A stretch of DNA of 64,000 nt, taken from contig JAPSLM010000002.1 of NCBI GenBank assembly GCA_031180825.1, forward strand, positions 372,001 through 436,000, given 5' to 3'. Each line of letters starts with the position of its first letter. Position 1 is the stretch's first letter. Both the position numbers and the translations under genes were made by a program. Origin of the DNA: Paenibacillus sp. Its GTDB lineage: Bacteria; Bacillota; Bacilli; Paenibacillales; NBRC-103111. Shown here in pieces: positions 35,795 to 44,180 of the stretch. Below the pieces are notes generated by a model that worked only from the letters and a program-made list of their open reading frames with translations, was not told the DNA's origin and ran no database searches.

Positions 35795-36367
35795 TTAGGA
35801 ATCCGCTTGAGGCTCTTCCTTCGGCACCAGCTTGAAAATTTCCCCGGATTCGAACGTATCGATCAAGCGTCCGAGCCATAAGTAATAGCGAATCGCTTCC
35901 TCCATCTTGCGGGTGTCGGTGACGACGATTTTTTGCAGCGCTTCGTTGTCCGGATCGTTCTCCGCAAGCCGTTTCAGCTCGGCCGCCGATTTGCGCAGCG
36001 CCTGCACGTTCATTTCAATGGATTTCTGCCATTTGATGACGAAAAAATCCGCGAACGTCTGGTACCAGTCCGGCTCAACCTCGTACAAATCCTTGCGCGT
36101 TCCTTTTTCCCATACTTTATGCACCATTTTGAGATCCGTCAGCGTGCGTACGCCCGTGCTCATGCTTGTCTTGCTCATCCCCATCTCTTCGCCCATTTCG
36201 TCGAGCGTCATAGGTTTATCCTGAAAAAACATCATGCCATACAAATGGCCGGTGGAAAGGGTGACGCCATATAAATCCATATTTTTTCCAATGGATTCGA
36301 TTACGCGTTTACGGGCTTTTTGAACGATGCCAGCTTGTTCCTCCGTCATCCCAACCCAGTTGTTCAT
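35795..36367 (-). CDS. GbsR/OpcR-type MarR-like regulator
   Basis: A 190-residue winged-helix protein of the GbsR family: GKNMDLYGVTLSTGHLYGMM, then the HTH DEMGEEMGMSKTSMSTGVRT and WEKGTRKDLYEVEPDWYQTF, both typical of Bacillus GbsR/OpcR. These proteins repress glycine betaine synthesis or import genes and, in GbsR, respond to choline. The gene is divergent from opuAA-AB-AC across a 274-base region, so it is the likely repressor of that operon. No choline-oxidation genes are in the window. Confidence 0.88.
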   Translation of the reverse strand: MNNWVGMTEEQAGIVQKARKRVIESIGKNMDLYGVTLSTGHLYGMMFFQDKPMTLDEMGEEMGMSKTSMSTGVRTLTDLKMVHKVWEKGTRKDLYEVEPDWYQTFADFFVIKWQKSIEMNVQALRKSAAELKRLAENDPDNEALQKIVVTDTRKMEEAIRYYLWLGRLIDTFESGEIFKLVPKEEPQADS

Positions 36368-36579
36368 AATTAGTTATGCCTCCTGCGGATGCTGCCGCCG
36401 GTCGTAGCCATTCCGCGGCAGAATGCTTCGCCTAAAATAAATATTCTCATTGTATTGTATTGAACCTGCATTTGAAAGTAAAGCTACTATCAAGAAAGGA
36501 ATTCGGAGGAAATGAGAGTATTCTGTACGATACGTTTGTAAAGTTTTTTCTGTACGTACGAAACAAACTTATTTAGCTT

Positions 36580-36609
36580 TTGACCCATCGGCATCTGCGC
36601 CTGTAAACT
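36580..36609 (+). promoter_or_regulatory. Promoter of opuA operon
   Basis: TTGACC (36580-36585), an 18-base spacer and TAAACT (36604-36609). Just upstream, CGTTTGTAAAG and ACGAAACAAACTT flank a GTACGTAC palindrome (~36528-36571), a candidate binding area for the divergently encoded GbsR-type regulator. Confidence 0.55.
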
Positions 36610-36641
36610 TAATAGCATCGAAAGAATGGGGGGATACGGCT

Positions 36642-37850
36642 TTGATCGAAGTAAAGCAATTGACCAAAATTTTCGGTCAGCATCCGGAGAAGGCGCTGGA
36701 GCTTCTCAACCAAGGCTGGAACAAGAAGCGTATCTTTACGGAGACGAAACAGACCGTAGGCGTGAACCGCGCGAGCTTTACGGTCAAAGAAGGAGAAATT
36801 TTCGTCATTATGGGGTTGTCCGGCAGCGGCAAATCGACCTTGATCCGGCTGCTGAACCGGCTGATTGAACCGACCGACGGAAGCATTCTCTTCCGCGGTG
36901 AAAATATCGTGAAGATGAACGAGGAGCGGCTGCGGGAATTTCGCCGGACGGCGATGAGCATGGTGTTTCAAAAGTTCGCGCTGTTCCCGCATAAGACGGT
37001 TGTGCAAAATGTAGAGTTCGGACTTGAGGTGCAAAAGGTGCCGGCCAAAATCCGCAGGGAAAAAGCGCGGGAAGCGTTGGCCCTGGTCGGTCTGGAGGAA
37101 TGGGCGGATCAATATCCGGACCAGCTGAGCGGCGGCATGCAGCAGCGCGTCGGCTTGGCCCGGGCGCTCGCCAACTCGCCCCAGGTCCTGCTGATGGACG
37201 AAGCGTTCAGCGCGCTTGACCCGCTGATCCGCAAGGACATGCAGGAAGAGCTGCGCGAGCTGCAGGAAAAGCTGAAGAAAACGATCATTTTCATCACGCA
37301 CGATTTGAACGAAGCGCTGAGAATCGGGGACCGGATCGCGCTGATGAAAGACGGCTCCATCGTCCAGATCGGAACTCCCGAGGAGATTATGATCACCCCG
37401 GCCAACGAATATGTGGAGAGGTTTATTGAAGATGTCGATCTGTCCCGGGTGTTGAACGCTTCGCATGTGATGCGCCGGCCGGAGACGATCGCGTACGACC
37501 GCGGGGGGCCTCGCGTGGCGCTGGAGCTGATGCGGGAGAACGGCATTTCCAACCTGTTCGTCGTTGACAGCGCCAAGCGGCTGATCGGCGTATTGACGGC
37601 CGAAGACGCGGCCCGGGCGATTCGCGAGAACCTGACGCTTGATGCGATCATCATTTCCGAGGTGCCGACGGTATCGCCGAACACGCTGCTGAGCGACCTG
37701 TTCGATACCGTCAGTACAAGCCGGGTGCCGGTGGCGGTCACGTCCGAGAACGGGCGGCTGCTCGGCGTCATTATTCGCGGCGCCGTGCTCGGAGCATTGG
37801 CCGGCAACCATGACCGGGTTCGAGAGGCGGTGACCACGGATGGGTCCTAA
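36642..37850 (+). CDS. opuAA: Glycine betaine ABC transporter ATPase OpuAA
   Basis: The 402-residue product has the OpuAA/ProV layout: an N-terminal extension (KALELLNQGWNKKRIFTET), Walker A GLSGSGKST, signature LSGGMQQR, Walker B LLMDEAFSALDP and the switch His in ITHDLNEA. Residues ~280-395 are two CBS domains (LIGVLTAEDAARAI and LLGVIIRGAVLG), which in OpuA sense ionic strength and c-di-AMP. TTG at 36642 follows a G-rich ribosome site. The 3' end overlaps opuAB by 11 bases. Confidence 0.93.
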   Translation: MIEVKQLTKIFGQHPEKALELLNQGWNKKRIFTETKQTVGVNRASFTVKEGEIFVIMGLSGSGKSTLIRLLNRLIEPTDGSILFRGENIVKMNEERLREFRRTAMSMVFQKFALFPHKTVVQNVEFGLEVQKVPAKIRREKAREALALVGLEEWADQYPDQLSGGMQQRVGLARALANSPQVLLMDEAFSALDPLIRKDMQEELRELQEKLKKTIIFITHDLNEALRIGDRIALMKDGSIVQIGTPEEIMITPANEYVERFIEDVDLSRVLNASHVMRRPETIAYDRGGPRVALELMRENGISNLFVVDSAKRLIGVLTAEDAARAIRENLTLDAIIISEVPTVSPNTLLSDLFDTVSTSRVPVAVTSENGRLLGVIIRGAVLGALAGNHDRVREAVTTDGS

Positions 37851-38685
37851 GCTTCCGATCGCCGAATGGGTCGAAGGCGTCGTCGATTGGCTCGGCTCCA
37901 CCTTCGAGTGGCTGTTCGGTTTTATTTCTTCCTTAATCGAAGGAACGGTCAATTTGTTTTCGCTGTTGTTTCATTTTCCGCCTGCGCTGGTGCTCATCGT
38001 CTTGATTGCTTTCTTGGCTTATCGTGCGGCAGGGATCATGCTCGGCATTTTTACCCTGGTCGGCACGCTGCTGATTGCCAATCTCGGGTTCTGGGACCAT
38101 ACGATGGATACGCTCGCGCTCGTGATGACCTCCGCTTTCCTCTCGGTCATCGTCGGCCTGCCGCTTGGCATCTGGTCCGCGAGAAACAAGACGGTACAGA
38201 ACACGTTGACGCCGCTGCTCGATTTCATGCAGACGATGCCGGCTTTCGTTTATTTGATTCCGGCGGTTACGTTTTTCGGCCTGGGCGTGGTGCCCGGCGT
38301 CATCGCTTCCGTTATTTTCGCGGTGCCCCCGACGATCCGGCTGACGAACCTCGGCATTCGCCAAGTGCCGTTCGACCTGATCGAGGCGGCTGACGCTTTC
38401 GGGACGACACCCGGACAAAAGCTGTGGAAGGTCCAGCTTCCGCTGGCACTGCCTACGCTGATGGCGGGCATTAACCAAACGATCATGCTCTCGCTGTCGA
38501 TGGTCGTTATCGCCTCGATGATCGGCGCCCAAGGGCTTGGAGCGGACGTGTACCGCGCCGTCACCCAGCTTAAGACGGGGGAAGGGTTCGAAGCGGGGCT
38601 CGCCGTCGTCATTCTGGCGATCGTGCTCGACCGGCTGACGCAGCATGCGATTAAGATGAAACCCAAAGGAGAGAAGAAGCATTGA
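37840..38685 (+). CDS. opuAB: Glycine betaine ABC transporter permease OpuAB
   Basis: A 281-residue permease with about seven membrane helices and the binding-protein-dependent transport EAA loop (EAADAFGTTPGQKLWKVQLP). The sequence TPLLDFMQTMPAFVYLIPAV and QTIMLSLSMVVIASMIGAQG match ProW/OpuAB closely. It imports betaine together with OpuAA and OpuAC. Its start lies inside the opuAA end, and its stop overlaps the opuAC start by four bases. Confidence 0.93.
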   Translation: MGPKLPIAEWVEGVVDWLGSTFEWLFGFISSLIEGTVNLFSLLFHFPPALVLIVLIAFLAYRAAGIMLGIFTLVGTLLIANLGFWDHTMDTLALVMTSAFLSVIVGLPLGIWSARNKTVQNTLTPLLDFMQTMPAFVYLIPAVTFFGLGVVPGVIASVIFAVPPTIRLTNLGIRQVPFDLIEAADAFGTTPGQKLWKVQLPLALPTLMAGINQTIMLSLSMVVIASMIGAQGLGADVYRAVTQLKTGEGFEAGLAVVILAIVLDRLTQHAIKMKPKGEKKH

Positions 38686-39581
38686 AAAAACGAAACCGGA
38701 ATCTGCTGTTGACGATGTCATGTTTGCTCGGGGCCGCTCTTTTAGCCGTTGGGTGCGGGGCTAAAGGCACCGACACCTCGGCGTTTGTCGGGGATCAAGT
38801 GAAATACGAAATTGTCGGCATCGATCCCGGCGCGGGCATTATGAAGGCAACGAGCCAGGCGCTCAAGGATTATGGCTTGACCGATTGGAAGCTCGTGGAA
38901 GGCTCGAGCACGGCGATGACCGCGGCGTTGGACAGAGCGTATAAAGCGAAAAAGCCGATCATTATTACCGGCTGGACGCCGCACTGGATGTTCGCCAAAT
39001 ACGACCTCAAATATTTGCAGGACCCGAAGGGCGTTTACGGGGCGGACGAGGAAATTCATACGATCGCCAAAACAGGGCTTAAAACAGCCGAGCCGTCCGC
39101 TTATGCGGTGCTCGACAACTTCGAATGGACCGCGGCCGACATGGAAAAAGTGATGGGGGCGGTCATGGACGGCAAGAAGCCGGAAGAAGCCGCGGCCGAT
39201 TGGGTGAAAGAGAACGCCGCCAAAGTGGACGGCTGGGTGAAGGACGTGCCGAAGGCCGAAGGCCGGAAGCTGAAGCTCGCCTACGTCGCTTGGGATTCGG
39301 AGATCGCCAGCACGAATGTCGTCAAGCAGGTGCTCGAATCGCGCCTCGGCTACAAGGTGGATATGCTGCAGGTGGAAGCGGGCCCGATGTGGGCCGGAGT
39401 CGCCGGCGGAGACGTCGACGCGATCGTTGCCGCTTGGCTGCCGACGACGCATAAAGACTATTACGAGAAGTTCAAAGGCAAATTCGAGGACCTCGGCCCG
39501 AACCTGAAAGGGACCAAAATCGGTCTGGTCGTGCCGACTTATATGGAAATTAATTCGATTGAAGATTTGAAGAAGAAGTAA
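38682..39581 (+). CDS. opuAC: Glycine betaine-binding lipoprotein OpuAC
   Basis: A 299-residue lipoprotein with lipobox AVGC (Cys25). The three Trp residues of the OpuAC aromatic cage are all present in their usual contexts: Trp98 in GWTPHWMFAKYDL, Trp204 in YVAWDSEIAS and Trp252 in AAWLPTTHKDYY. This supports glycine betaine/proline betaine as ligand. TTG at 38682 overlaps the opuAB stop, so translation is coupled. Last gene of the osmoprotectant operon. Confidence 0.93.
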   Translation: MKKRNRNLLLTMSCLLGAALLAVGCGAKGTDTSAFVGDQVKYEIVGIDPGAGIMKATSQALKDYGLTDWKLVEGSSTAMTAALDRAYKAKKPIIITGWTPHWMFAKYDLKYLQDPKGVYGADEEIHTIAKTGLKTAEPSAYAVLDNFEWTAADMEKVMGAVMDGKKPEEAAADWVKENAAKVDGWVKDVPKAEGRKLKLAYVAWDSEIASTNVVKQVLESRLGYKVDMLQVEAGPMWAGVAGGDVDAIVAAWLPTTHKDYYEKFKGKFEDLGPNLKGTKIGLVVPTYMEINSIEDLKKK

Positions 39582-39592
39582 TGCGTGGCAAT

Positions 39593-39632
39593 AGCAGGCC
39601 GGATGAACGTACGACGTTCTCCGGCCTGTATT
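39593..39632 (+). terminator. Terminator of the opuA operon
   Basis: A long near-perfect inverted repeat (CAGGCCGGA-GAACGT with ACGTTC-CCGGCCTG) lies just after opuAC; the T run is weak (GTATTATTT). Confidence 0.65.
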
Positions 39633-39657
39633 ATTTATGAAGAAAGCGGGGAAGGGA

Positions 39658-39706
39658 TTTACATGATTTTCCTTAGATGATATAATATTATTACGTAATT
39701 ACGTAA
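39658..39706 (+). promoter_or_regulatory. Promoter and palindromic operator of the ArsR-GyrB fusion gene
   Basis: TTTACA (39658-39663), exactly 17 bases, and perfect TATAAT (39681-39686). TTACGTAATTACGTAA at 39691-39706 is a perfect 16-base palindrome built of two TTACGTAA units. It covers the expected transcription start, the place where a repressor would act, so autoregulation is likely. Confidence 0.75.
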
Positions 39707-39730
39707 AAAAATAAAGATGAAGGTGAATCC

Positions 39731-40870
39731 ATGAAACGAGATGCTCTGCAGGAAATCGATAAGCTGGCCGCCCGCATGTCGGAGCTTGAAAGTCTGGTTC
39801 GGCGCTGTTTGGAAGAGCGGCCCGCTAAGACGATTCCGGCGTCTGAACCGGCTTCCGGCCGGACCTCGGAAGACTTGGCCGGTTCCGCAACGGAGCCAAG
39901 CGAATCCGGGGGAGGAACGGTTTATTATTCCGGCCGCTATGAAGGCAAAGGACGCGCCTTCCGGTGGATGCCGCAAGAGCGGCAGATGGAAGGTCTGCTC
40001 CGTCTGAACACGGACAAAGCGTCCAAAGTGTTGTCTGCGCTCGGACATAAGCAGCGGCTGGATATTTTGCGGGCTGTCGTGAACGAGCCGTTATCCGGAG
40101 CTGCTCTGGTCGAACGGCTGAACATGGGGACGACCGGTCAGCTCTACCATCATCTGAAAGCGTTGCTCGGGGCCGATCTGCTCGTTCAAGAGCCGGGAGG
40201 CGGATATACGCTTCCCGGCCATCGGATGCTGCCGCTGCTGCTGCTGCTGGCCGCGCTCTCCGATTTGATCGATACGAGCGATTACATGGATATGACGGAG
40301 GTCCGAAGCAATGCGGGCGCATACTTGGGACGAGGGCAAGGGGGCTACGATACCCACATTTTATTATGGGCGGTCTTGGAAAACAGCGTGCTGGAGCATC
40401 GGGCCGGTTATTGCAGCGAAGTCCATATCTTCGTACATGACGACTATATGGTGACTGTAGCGGATAACGGGCGCGGGATTCCGGTACGCCCCATCCCTTC
40501 TTCGAATCTCTCGAATGTGCAGAGCGTTCTGACCGATATTGCCGAATCGAGCAGTCATGCTCCGTTTGTTTCGCCCGGTGCGGAGAAAGGGCTCGGCATC
40601 GCAGTCGTCAATGCGCTGTCCGAATCGTTGGCGGTTGAAATCCGGCGCGAAGGGAAAGCGTACCGGCAAGACTACAAGCAGGGCATCCCGCAGACGGAGC
40701 TGCTGGCGGTCGGCTTGACGGAGGCGACCGGCACGAGCGTTACGTTCCGGCCGAACCGTGACCTGTTCGGCACGGGCTTTGAGCGAAACCGGATCGAGGA
40801 GAGGGCGTCCGAGCTTGCAGCCGCTTATCCCGGCCTATCGGTCACGGTTCATGGATCCGCACAAGACTAA
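39731..40870 (+). CDS. ArsR-type HTH fused to a GyrB-like GHKL ATPase domain
   Basis: The 379-residue product has a coiled N-terminus (1-30), a low-complexity linker, an ArsR-type winged helix at ~95-170 (SALGHKQRLDILRAVV, GQLYHHLKALLGADLLVQ) and then a GyrB-like region to 375: LLWAVLENSVLEHRAGYCSE, VADNGRGIPV (Asp245), KGLGIAVVNALSE, KAYRQDYKQGIP and TGTSVTFRPN. Aligned to GyrB, Asn218 of the Bergerat fold is kept but the catalytic Glu is Ala214. So nucleotide binding is likely and hydrolysis doubtful. No topoisomerase modules follow. I infer a nucleotide-sensing repressor acting on its own palindromic promoter. Confidence 0.8.
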   Translation: MKRDALQEIDKLAARMSELESLVRRCLEERPAKTIPASEPASGRTSEDLAGSATEPSESGGGTVYYSGRYEGKGRAFRWMPQERQMEGLLRLNTDKASKVLSALGHKQRLDILRAVVNEPLSGAALVERLNMGTTGQLYHHLKALLGADLLVQEPGGGYTLPGHRMLPLLLLLAALSDLIDTSDYMDMTEVRSNAGAYLGRGQGGYDTHILLWAVLENSVLEHRAGYCSEVHIFVHDDYMVTVADNGRGIPVRPIPSSNLSNVQSVLTDIAESSSHAPFVSPGAEKGLGIAVVNALSESLAVEIRREGKAYRQDYKQGIPQTELLAVGLTEATGTSVTFRPNRDLFGTGFERNRIEERASELAAAYPGLSVTVHGSAQD

Positions 40871-41161
40871 AAAAGGGGACGACTTCGTCACCAAACTAAC
40901 AGCGCTAAATGCATTAGTACAACCATTTGTACCATTAGTAAGAATATCGTGGAGAGTGAACTTCGTGTGACGACCGATCAATGTTTGGGACGACGCATCC
41001 CTGCGATCTTCGAATTGGCTTATTAACTTTCGGCATGGGAACATCTCGAAACCAAAGCCAGAAGGGCGTGGACCGGCAATTCAATCCGATCTGCCCGATC
41101 GTCGAAATGGCCGCCCGATTCCGGCATACTTTCCTTATACTGCGCCCGTTTTTCGTTTTAG

Positions 41162-41545
41162 CTACGGTTCCCGGTTCGCCGGAGCGGCTTTGTCCTTATC
41201 GTTCATCCGGCTCCGGTACGTTTCCCCCCACTGCTTCATCTGCAAAATGATCGGCTCCAGCGTCCGGCCGAACTCGGTGAGCGAATATTCCACTTTGGGC
41301 GGGACCTGCTGGTATACCTCCCGATGCACGATGCCGTCCTCTTCCAGCTCCCGAAGCTGCAGGGTCAGCATCCGCTGAGTAATAGCCGGGCAGATGCGGC
41401 GGAACTCGTTGAACCGTTTCGTTCCGTAGATCAGATGGTAGAGCAGCACGCCCTTCCATTTGCCTCCGATGACATCCAACGTAAACTCGACAGGGCACCC
41501 TTCTTTACTGGCAACAATACAGCTGTCGTTTATCCTACTGCCCAT
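41162..41545 (-). CDS. HxlR-family regulator
   Basis: A 127-residue winged-helix protein with the HxlR pattern: [20 protein letters not shown], then [35 protein letters not shown] and [15 protein letters not shown]. The Cys at the N-terminal side of the HTH is conserved in thiol-sensing members. ATG at 41545 is ten bases after GAAAGGA; the ATG at 41554 almost touches that site. No target gene is adjacent. Upstream, the palindrome AGGTACCT near 41596 and ACGTTAGTATA may be its operator. The ~290 bases between 40871 and 41161 hold nothing I can identify. Confidence 0.85.
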   Translation of the reverse strand: MGSRINDSCIVASKEGCPVEFTLDVIGGKWKGVLLYHLIYGTKRFNEFRRICPAITQRMLTLQLRELEEDGIVHREVYQQVPPKVEYSLTEFGRTLEPIILQMKQWGETYRSRMNDKDKAAPANREP

Positions 41546-41656
41546 TCCGCTCATTTCCTTTCGGTATATAAATGGATACTATAAATGTTTTTGCAGGTAC
41601 CTACGTTAGTATATCACACCAACGGCATTGCAGTGTAAAAATATCCCATAAACAAT

Positions 41657-41692
41657 AAAAGCGAAGGATCCGAAAAGGGAAGCCTTCGCTTT
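41657..41692 (-). terminator. Terminator of the TCS-ABC operon
   Basis: On the minus strand AAAGCGAAGG pairs with CCTTCGCTTT (10 bp), followed by TATT. It ends the ABC transporter operon. Confidence 0.75.
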
Positions 41693-41705
41693 GAGGTTAT
41701 GCGAT

Positions 41706-42431
41706 TCACAAAATGTCCCGCCGTTTGAACTCGATGAAGCCGAAGACGGTGACCAGAAGAAAGACAAGGGCTACCGCGCCGTACAGAAGCGGGCCTTTGT
41801 CGAATTTGGCGCTTTGGCTCGCGAGCGCAGCCATCGTCGGGTAGGTCCACGGATAGACGATCCAATATTTCGTATTGGCCACAAGGATTGCGGGGACCGC
41901 CAATCCGATCCCGATGCCTAGCGGGATGCCGATATGGCGATACCGCAGGCTGAGCCAGAATTGGATCGCCATAATCGGCAGCACCGCAGGGATCAGGCGC
42001 AGAAGCGGCAGCGCGATCCGGTCCAGCGGGACAGATCCGTTCGCCCCGACGACCAGGCCTGCAACGAGGACGCTTGCGCCGAAGACGGCGATATTCAGAA
42101 CGACCAGCAGCAGTGCGAGGCCGAACTTGGCCGCATAAATGTGCCCGCGCCGCACCGGGAGCGCAAGTAAATGCTTCCAGCCGTTATGGCTGTGCTCGAT
42201 GCGGATCATAAGCGCGATGACAATCGCGATAAAAAACGGCAGCAGCATCGGCGGGTAAAAGACGAGGCACTGCTCGATAATAACGGTCCAATCGTCCCGG
42301 GTCCACACGTCGGTATAGCGGGTAAAATTGCCGACCCCTTGAGCGGTCAACAGGATCGGCATAAGAATAACGAGCCACAAGATGCGCGAATGCTTTAATT
42401 TCAGCCATTCGGCGGCGAATAACGACTTCAT
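41706..42431 (-). CDS. ABC-2 permease, LanG/MutG-like
   Basis: A 241-residue membrane protein with six predicted helices. The loop HNGWKHLLALPVRRGHIYAAK after helix 2 is typical of the LanE/LanG and BcrB permeases that remove lantibiotics or bacitracin-like peptides from the membrane. AAGGAGGT lies nine bases before ATG at 42431; a much longer in-frame ORF upstream is an antisense-like shadow. It is the last gene of the RR-HK-ATPase-permease-permease unit and pairs with the permease at 42458. Confidence 0.82.
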   Translation of the reverse strand: MKSLFAAEWLKLKHSRILWLVILMPILLTAQGVGNFTRYTDVWTRDDWTVIIEQCLVFYPPMLLPFFIAIVIALMIRIEHSHNGWKHLLALPVRRGHIYAAKFGLALLLVVLNIAVFGASVLVAGLVVGANGSVPLDRIALPLLRLIPAVLPIMAIQFWLSLRYRHIGIPLGIGIGLAVPAILVANTKYWIVYPWTYPTMAALASQSAKFDKGPLLYGAVALVFLLVTVFGFIEFKRRDIL

Positions 42432-42457
42432 CTCCAGCGTACCTCCTTGGCGTACGG

Positions 42458-43189
42458 TTACAAAATATCCCTTTTTCTGAATTCGGCCATGCCGGCCAGC
42501 AGCGCCACGGTTCCGAAGAGCAGCCCGCTCACGACGGAGACGCCGGCGTCTCCGTCCGGACCCGGCATGGTGAACAGCGGGGCCGCATACGGCACGTAAC
42601 GCATCCATTCCGATTGGGCGAGGAAGAGCGAGCCTACGGTGCCCGATACGCCGACGGCGACCGGAATAATCGTATTGCGGAAGCGGGAGCTGAGCCAGTG
42701 CTGTACGCTGGCGATGCCGAGCGACGAGAACGTCAGGTACATCGCGTACTGCCCGTAGAGGCTGAAGGGAAACGGCTCGGGAAAGCCGATGACGAGCCCG
42801 CAGACCCGCAGGCCGGCCATAAGCGCCAGCACCGACAGGACGGTCGCGAGCACGATGACGAGCCATTTGGCCGCATACACGTGTCCCCGCCGCACCGGCA
42901 GGCTCAACAGGTGCTTCCAAGCGTTATCGCTATATTCGCGGAAATGGACGATAGCCGACAGCAGCGTAACGCCGATCGGGAGAAAGAAGGCCCACAAAAA
43001 AAACACTTCGTTTAAGGTCGCTTCCCACGACGTTTTCCCTGCGTACCGCTGCATCAAGTAATCGTAGCGCAGTGACATGTTCAGAAAAATAAGCAGGGAG
43101 ACGAGAGCCGGACCGCCGAAGGCAAGCTTCCACAGGACGCCTTTTTTCTGCTTGTACAGCTCCGCCGCAATGACGCTCGATGCCTTCAC
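42458..43189 (-). CDS. ABC-2 permease, LanE/MutE-like
   Basis: A 243-residue permease similar in layout to its neighbour, with the same loop (NAWKHLLSLPVRRGHVYAAK) and the same C-terminal EFRKRDIL ending, so the two genes arose by duplication. Its start overlaps the ATPase stop by four bases. With the ATPase it would form a LanFEG-type complex that expels antimicrobial peptides from the membrane. No lantibiotic biosynthesis genes are near. Confidence 0.82.
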   Translation of the reverse strand: MKASSVIAAELYKQKKGVLWKLAFGGPALVSLLIFLNMSLRYDYLMQRYAGKTSWEATLNEVFFLWAFFLPIGVTLLSAIVHFREYSDNAWKHLLSLPVRRGHVYAAKWLVIVLATVLSVLALMAGLRVCGLVIGFPEPFPFSLYGQYAMYLTFSSLGIASVQHWLSSRFRNTIIPVAVGVSGTVGSLFLAQSEWMRYVPYAAPLFTMPGPDGDAGVSVVSGLLFGTVALLAGMAEFRKRDIL

Positions 43190-44097
43190 AAGCTTTGCGC
43201 TCCCTTCGTCATCGTCAGGAAGATATCTTCCAGCGACGGTGTATTTTCGCTGACATGCGAAACGTCGAAGCCGGCCGATACCAGCTCGCGGTTCAAACGG
43301 GCAGCGCTCGTTCCCGACATGTCGACGTACAGGCTGGTATGACGCTTCTCCACTTGATGGCCCCGGGCCAGCAGGAAATTGCCCGCCTCTACGAGCGGAG
43401 CGGCATCGATGCGCAGCATCGTTTTGTTCTGCTCCCGCAGCTCCTGAAGCGAGCCTTGGAACAACAGCTCGCCCTTGTAAATAATGCCGACGCGGCTGGC
43501 AATCAGCTCGATTTCGTTCAAAATATGGCTGGAGACGAGCACCGACAAGCCGCGTTCCTCCGGCAGGCGGGCGATCAGCTCGCGAATCTCGAGAATGCCG
43601 GCGGGGTCAAGGCCGTTGGTCGGCTCGTCGAGCACGAGCAGCATCGGGTTGCCCAGCAGCGCCTGCGCGATGCCGAGCCGCTGCTTCATGCCGAGGGAGA
43701 ACGTTTTGACTTTTTTATTGCGCCAATCGGACAGCCTTACCGTTTCAAGCACTTTGTCGATGTCGCTTTTCTTGGCGCCCAGCAGCTTGCGGGTGATCTC
43801 CAGATTGTCGTAGGCGCTCAGATTCCCGTAATAGGACGGAGACTCGACCAGCGAGCCGACCCGGCGCAAAATATCGAGCCGGTGCCGGGCCAAGTCTTGC
43901 CCGAAGACCCGCACTTCCCCGTGTGTCGGACGAATCAGCCCGAGCAGCATGCGGATCGTTGTCGTTTTGCCTGCGCCGTTCGGACCGAGAAAGCCGTACA
44001 CTTCGCCGGGCCTTACCTGCAAGTCCACTCCTTTGACCGCGGTAAACGACTTGAATCGTTTCGATAACCGTTTCGTTTCCAAGATGAATTCGCTCAT
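43186..44097 (-). CDS. ABC transporter ATPase, LanF/BcrA-like
   Basis: A 303-residue ATPase: Walker A GPNGAGKTT, then ESPSYYGNLSAYDNL, which is typical of BcrA/LanF, signature FSLGMKQRLGIA, Walker B LLVLDEPTNGLDP and the switch His in SSHILNE. The ATG at 44097 follows seven T, and its ribosome site AAAGGAG is inside the 3' arm of a hairpin (44104-44135), so expression is probably controlled by attenuation or by an internal promoter. Upstream are the cognate-looking sensor kinase and response regulator. Confidence 0.9.
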   Translation of the reverse strand: MSEFILETKRLSKRFKSFTAVKGVDLQVRPGEVYGFLGPNGAGKTTTIRMLLGLIRPTHGEVRVFGQDLARHRLDILRRVGSLVESPSYYGNLSAYDNLEITRKLLGAKKSDIDKVLETVRLSDWRNKKVKTFSLGMKQRLGIAQALLGNPMLLVLDEPTNGLDPAGILEIRELIARLPEERGLSVLVSSHILNEIELIASRVGIIYKGELLFQGSLQELREQNKTMLRIDAAPLVEAGNFLLARGHQVEKRHTSLYVDMSGTSAARLNRELVSAGFDVSHVSENTPSLEDIFLTMTKGAQSL

Positions 44098-44135
44098 AAA
44101 AAAACCATGCTCCTTTCATTCGACAAGAGCATGGT
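44098..44135 (-). promoter_or_regulatory. Terminator-like hairpin covering the ABC ribosome site
   Basis: Read on the minus strand, ACCATGCTC (44135-44127) pairs perfectly with GAGCATGGT (44112-44104) across a 14-base loop, followed by seven T and at once by the start codon. The ribosome site AAAGGAG (44116-44110) lies at the loop/3' arm. It can act as an intrinsic terminator at the end of the TCS genes and as a ribosome-site lock. Confidence 0.75.
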
Positions 44136-44143
44136 ATCGTATG

Positions 44144-44177
44144 GGATTTAAGCTTCGCTTCAGTTTACCTTAAATCC
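44144..44177 (-). promoter_or_regulatory. Inverted repeat upstream of the ABC genes
   Basis: GGATTTAAG and CTTAAATCC form perfect 9-base arms 16 bases apart, just after the kinase stop. A weak -10-like TACGAT follows on the minus strand. It could be the response regulator's binding site at an internal promoter or a second RNA hairpin. Confidence 0.5.
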
Positions 44178-44180
44178 AGC

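Noticed and set aside
40871-41161. Intergenic stretch between the ArsR-GyrB and HxlR genes as a small gene or RNA
   Set aside because: Only short overlapping ORFs without ribosome sites and no strong hairpin or T run were seen.
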